Assembly (NCBI RefSeq): GCF_000963865.1
Contig: NZ_CP011071.1
Coordinates: 682,001 to 746,000, forward strand
Length of the DNA stretch: 64,000 nt
Reading direction: 5' to 3'
Source: Flagellimonas lutaonensis
GTDB lineage: Bacteria; Bacteroidota; Bacteroidia; Flavobacteriales; Flavobacteriaceae
The first letter of the stretch is position 1. Each line of letters starts with the position of its first letter. The notes beneath the pieces were generated by a model. The model searched no databases. It was given only the letters and a program-made list of their open reading frames with translations, and was not told the origin of the DNA. The translations under genes and the position numbers were made by a program. Below are positions 61,805-64,000 of this stretch, piece by piece.

Positions 61805-63565
61805 TTATAATCTTTCAAATACAAGTGTTTCAAGGGTACCGTCTCCACTTTCACTTTGGAGTTCAATTCTGGTATCGGTAACTGACTCGAAGTACCAGTC
61901 GTCTGTAAGTTCGCTCAAGGGGTCATGGTCGCCACCGAAATTCAAATAGCACTTCAACATGTTGTCATGATTTCTTAAGACTCTCCATAATCCCGGTGTG
62001 GCCGTTCCCATATCTCCTAAAGTTGCCACCACTAAATGGTTCATTGTGAAATTGAAAGTAAACCCAGCAAAATCAGTGGTAGTGTCGACCTCACCCTCTT
62101 TATAAAGGGCCACGGTCCAATCTCCTTCTTTAAATATATTTCTTATCTCAACCACATCGCCGTCGTTGGCATTATCATCACAGACACGTTGTAGTACCAA
62201 CTCATAACCGATTTCATCCACTTCAAACTTCAAACGATCGTTAGCCAAATCTCTCAATGGCCATTCGAAGTTAACGGCAGGCTCATCACCAAAGGTTATC
62301 AACAGTGATATTACTTCTTCTGAGTTATAACCAATTTCCCAAGAACCTTCTGAGGTGTTCTCTCCATTGCTCAAGGTTACCACACCCTCGGCCATAAACT
62401 TGAATTCGTAACCGAGCAACCTGTCTATTTCCTCACCTTGGTTCTTGACCTTTTTGATGACCCACTCACACTCCTTCAAGATTTCCCTAAGTGAGTTGGG
62501 GTCGGTTTCATCATCATCGCAAAGCTGCTTCATGATTATTTTGTTGCCACCTTCAGCATGTAGCTTGATGGTATGCTCGCCCACTTCATAGACCAACCAC
62601 TCTAGGTTGAAGTCAACAAGTATGTCAAACTCAAGGGTCAAAAGGGGTCCTCGGTCGGTAAAGCGTACGCTCCATACACCATTCAAGACATTACCGGCCC
62701 TATCGATCACGGTAACCTTTCCGTCTTCGGTAAAGTTCATAAGATACTCAAGGTACTGGTCTGTCAAGGCTACCTCATCACGTACCACTTCGCGTACTTG
62801 CCATGGGCACTGGGTCAAACAGAAATCAAAACGCTCTTCGTCGAAATCATCATCATTGTAATCATCATCATCATCTTCATCACATTCGTCTTTGGCAGCT
62901 TCTAAGGCCATTGCCAACTCGGCATTGCTGTCGACCACGATCTCGGTGCCGTCATATTTCTTTAAGGTCACAGGAAAATCAATACCGATAAGGTCGTTCT
63001 CACCAAGCCCTTCAAAGAACCTTCTCATGTCTTTGTCACTTTCAATGACCACCGTGCCGGTCTGCTGTTCGTTTATATCAAAAGTGAACAGGGTAATCGG
63101 GTAGACAAAGTCGATACACTCAATATCATCATCTTCGCCACCTTCTCGGCATTCTTCGGCCAATTCACGAAGCTGTGCCTTGTTCTCGATGACTACTTCG
63201 GTAAAATCACCATGGGTTATGGTGATGGGGAAAAGAAATTCCAAAATATCTTCATCATCATCGAACTCATCAAAAATCTCTTCGATCAAATGTAGGTCTT
63301 CCCTAGAATCGATGGTAATCTGAATACCACCTACTTCAACGGTATAGGGGAATTTCACCGCAATACAACTGGCACCATCGACAATATTGTCAAAAGAACC
63401 GTCGTTCGTGGAAGTCTTTACAATCAAATCAGCGGTGTTCGAGCCCGCCATCAGCGTCTCTTGTTGGTCACCACCAACTTCTTCAAATTCTTCTTGGCAC
63501 GAGGTAAAGCTCAGTGCCACCATAAATAGGCTTGCATACAGTAAGCTATTGATCAACTTTTTCAT
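61805..63565 (-). CDS. Acidic modular lipoprotein: four beta repeats plus three lipocalin-like repeats
   Basis: The 586-residue lipoprotein has a lipobox (SFTSC, Cys23). Residues 68-226 hold four repeats with the pattern FPhT...hhI-S---EL...: FPYTVEVGG (72-80), FPITITHGD (112-120), YPITLFTFD (155-163) and FPVTLKKYD (197-205). Residues 253-586 hold three lipocalin-like units starting CPWQV, CEWVI and GDWTV, each with an internal GxW strand. An Asp-rich hinge (229-242) joins the two halves. It is divergent from an ECF sigma gene. The domain family is unrecognised and the function unknown; adhesion or glycan binding at the surface is plausible (inference). Confidence 0.75.
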   Translation of the reverse strand: MKKLINSLLYASLFMVALSFTSCQEEFEEVGGDQQETLMAGSNTADLIVKTSTNDGSFDNIVDGASCIAVKFPYTVEVGGIQITIDSREDLHLIEEIFDEFDDDEDILEFLFPITITHGDFTEVVIENKAQLRELAEECREGGEDDDIECIDFVYPITLFTFDINEQQTGTVVIESDKDMRRFFEGLGENDLIGIDFPVTLKKYDGTEIVVDSNAELAMALEAAKDECDEDDDDDYNDDDFDEERFDFCLTQCPWQVREVVRDEVALTDQYLEYLMNFTEDGKVTVIDRAGNVLNGVWSVRFTDRGPLLTLEFDILVDFNLEWLVYEVGEHTIKLHAEGGNKIIMKQLCDDDETDPNSLREILKECEWVIKKVKNQGEEIDRLLGYEFKFMAEGVVTLSNGENTSEGSWEIGYNSEEVISLLITFGDEPAVNFEWPLRDLANDRLKFEVDEIGYELVLQRVCDDNANDGDVVEIRNIFKEGDWTVALYKEGEVDTTTDFAGFTFNFTMNHLVVATLGDMGTATPGLWRVLRNHDNMLKCYLNFGGDHDPLSELTDDWYFESVTDTRIELQSESGDGTLETLVFERL

Positions 63566-63652
63566 AACGATTTGGACTTTTTCATTGTTAGTACAACCCT
63601 AAAACAACCATCTTGTGAAATACCCTACCCCAATTTTTAATTTTTTTTAAAA

Positions 63653-63660
63653 TATCTTTG
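63653..63660 (+). promoter_or_regulatory. Putative sigma-gene -7 element
   Basis: TATCTTTG fits TAnnTTTG at 27 bases before the sigma start; a T-rich stretch lies at the -33 distance. Confidence 0.4.
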
Positions 63661-63686
63661 GGAAACTGTTAACCTAACCACCGTAG

Positions 63687-64000
63687 ATGGACAATGTTTG
63701 TGAAGAGCAGGTATTCAGCTCTGTGTTCAAGGCCAATTCAAAAACGGTATTCAACTACATATATTATAAATTCGGTAATGAGGAGAAGGCCCACGATGCG
63801 GTACAAGAGGCTTTCGTAAAATTGTGGGAAAACTGTGCCAAGGTATCCCCAGATAAGGCAAAATCGTACTTATATACGGTAGCCAATAATCTGTATCTGA
63901 ATGTTATCAAGGCTGAAAAGGTGCGGTTGAAGTATGCTGACCAGCATTCGAAGTCAATTTCGCACGAGTCTCCAGAATATGTACTGGAGGAAAAGCAGTT
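63687..64000 (+). CDS. ECF RNA polymerase sigma factor (3' end outside window)
   Basis: The start at 63687 (MDNVCEEQVFSSVFKANS) gives 104 codons to the window edge. The sigma region 2 is visible: FNYIYYKFGNEEKAHDAVQEAF, VKLWENC and SYLYTVANNLYLNVIKAEK. This is an extracytoplasmic-function sigma factor of the Bacteroidota type with a W-x-N and YLYTVANN core. It is divergent from the acidic modular lipoprotein, 121 bases away, so the two may be functionally linked. An anti-sigma gene is expected beyond the window. Confidence 0.88.
   Translation, partial: MDNVCEEQVFSSVFKANSKTVFNYIYYKFGNEEKAHDAVQEAFVKLWENCAKVSPDKAKSYLYTVANNLYLNVIKAEKVRLKYADQHSKSISHESPEYVLEEKQ

Overview
The window looks like core chromosome of a Bacteroidota bacterium of the family Flavobacteriaceae, probably a marine genus close to Muricauda/Flagellimonas (the genus is inference). 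The evidence is a fused SecDF, a SusC/SusD pair, an orphan CreD operon, many N-terminal lipoboxes, the -7 promoter element TAnnTTTG in front of several genes, and a tmRNA whose tag ends in NYALAA with no encoded CCA. I see no insertion sequence, prophage, CRISPR array, rRNA or tRNA.

Layout. 1-9.3 kb: the end of a two-domain ABC ATPase, then secDF, mdh, a small lipoprotein, an outer-membrane protein and gyrB. 9.5-15.5 kb: asnB, a DUF2911 protein, an amidohydrolase lipoprotein, a single-domain response regulator and the first of two tandem OmpA-like paralogues. 15.5-22.5 kb: the second OmpA-like protein, a translationally coupled pair (1007-residue TPR protein and outer-membrane barrel) and ftsE. 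22.5-23.5 kb: an AT-rich islet with two tiny secreted paralogues carrying twin CX6C motifs and a lipoprotein. 23.5-28.6 kb: polyphosphate glucokinase, typA/bipA, two paralogous outer-membrane proteins, kdsA and a DUF1801 protein. 28.7-31.0 kb: a membrane protein, a winged-helix regulator and CreD, with the same palindromic operator in front of the first and third genes. 31-34.4 kb: a PHP phosphoesterase, an alanine dehydrogenase/saccharopine dehydrogenase-like protein and ssrA. 34.5-39.3 kb: an orphan SusD/SusC pair. 39.7-48.8 kb: an exonuclease plus GIY-YIG protein with a TTG start, two coupled membrane microproteins, an aldose epimerase, an M20 peptidase, a CotH protein, a CBS/cysteine-synthase-like enzyme, and an FtsX-type permease head-to-head with a NamZ-type muramidase. 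48.8-59.2 kb: mixed housekeeping genes, including queE, RidA, a HerA-like ATPase, an HxlR regulator divergent from an alpha/beta hydrolase, an alcohol dehydrogenase and a 38-residue lipoprotein. 59.2-64 kb: folD, ffh, and a large repeat-built acidic lipoprotein divergent from an ECF sigma factor that runs off the window.

The most interesting signals are these. (1) A 75-bp REPIN-like palindrome sits in frame inside the signal-peptide region of the barrel gene. (2) A pair of secreted microproteins has twin CX6C motifs. (3) A duplicated operator marks a self-regulated wHTH-CreD unit. (4) An acidic lipoprotein made of four beta repeats and three lipocalin-like repeats lies beside an ECF sigma gene. 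(5) A terminator-like hairpin abuts the TTG start of a nuclease gene. (6) Intergenic microrepeats have apparently leaked into the NamZ coding region. No single locus is clearly a new defence or mobile system.
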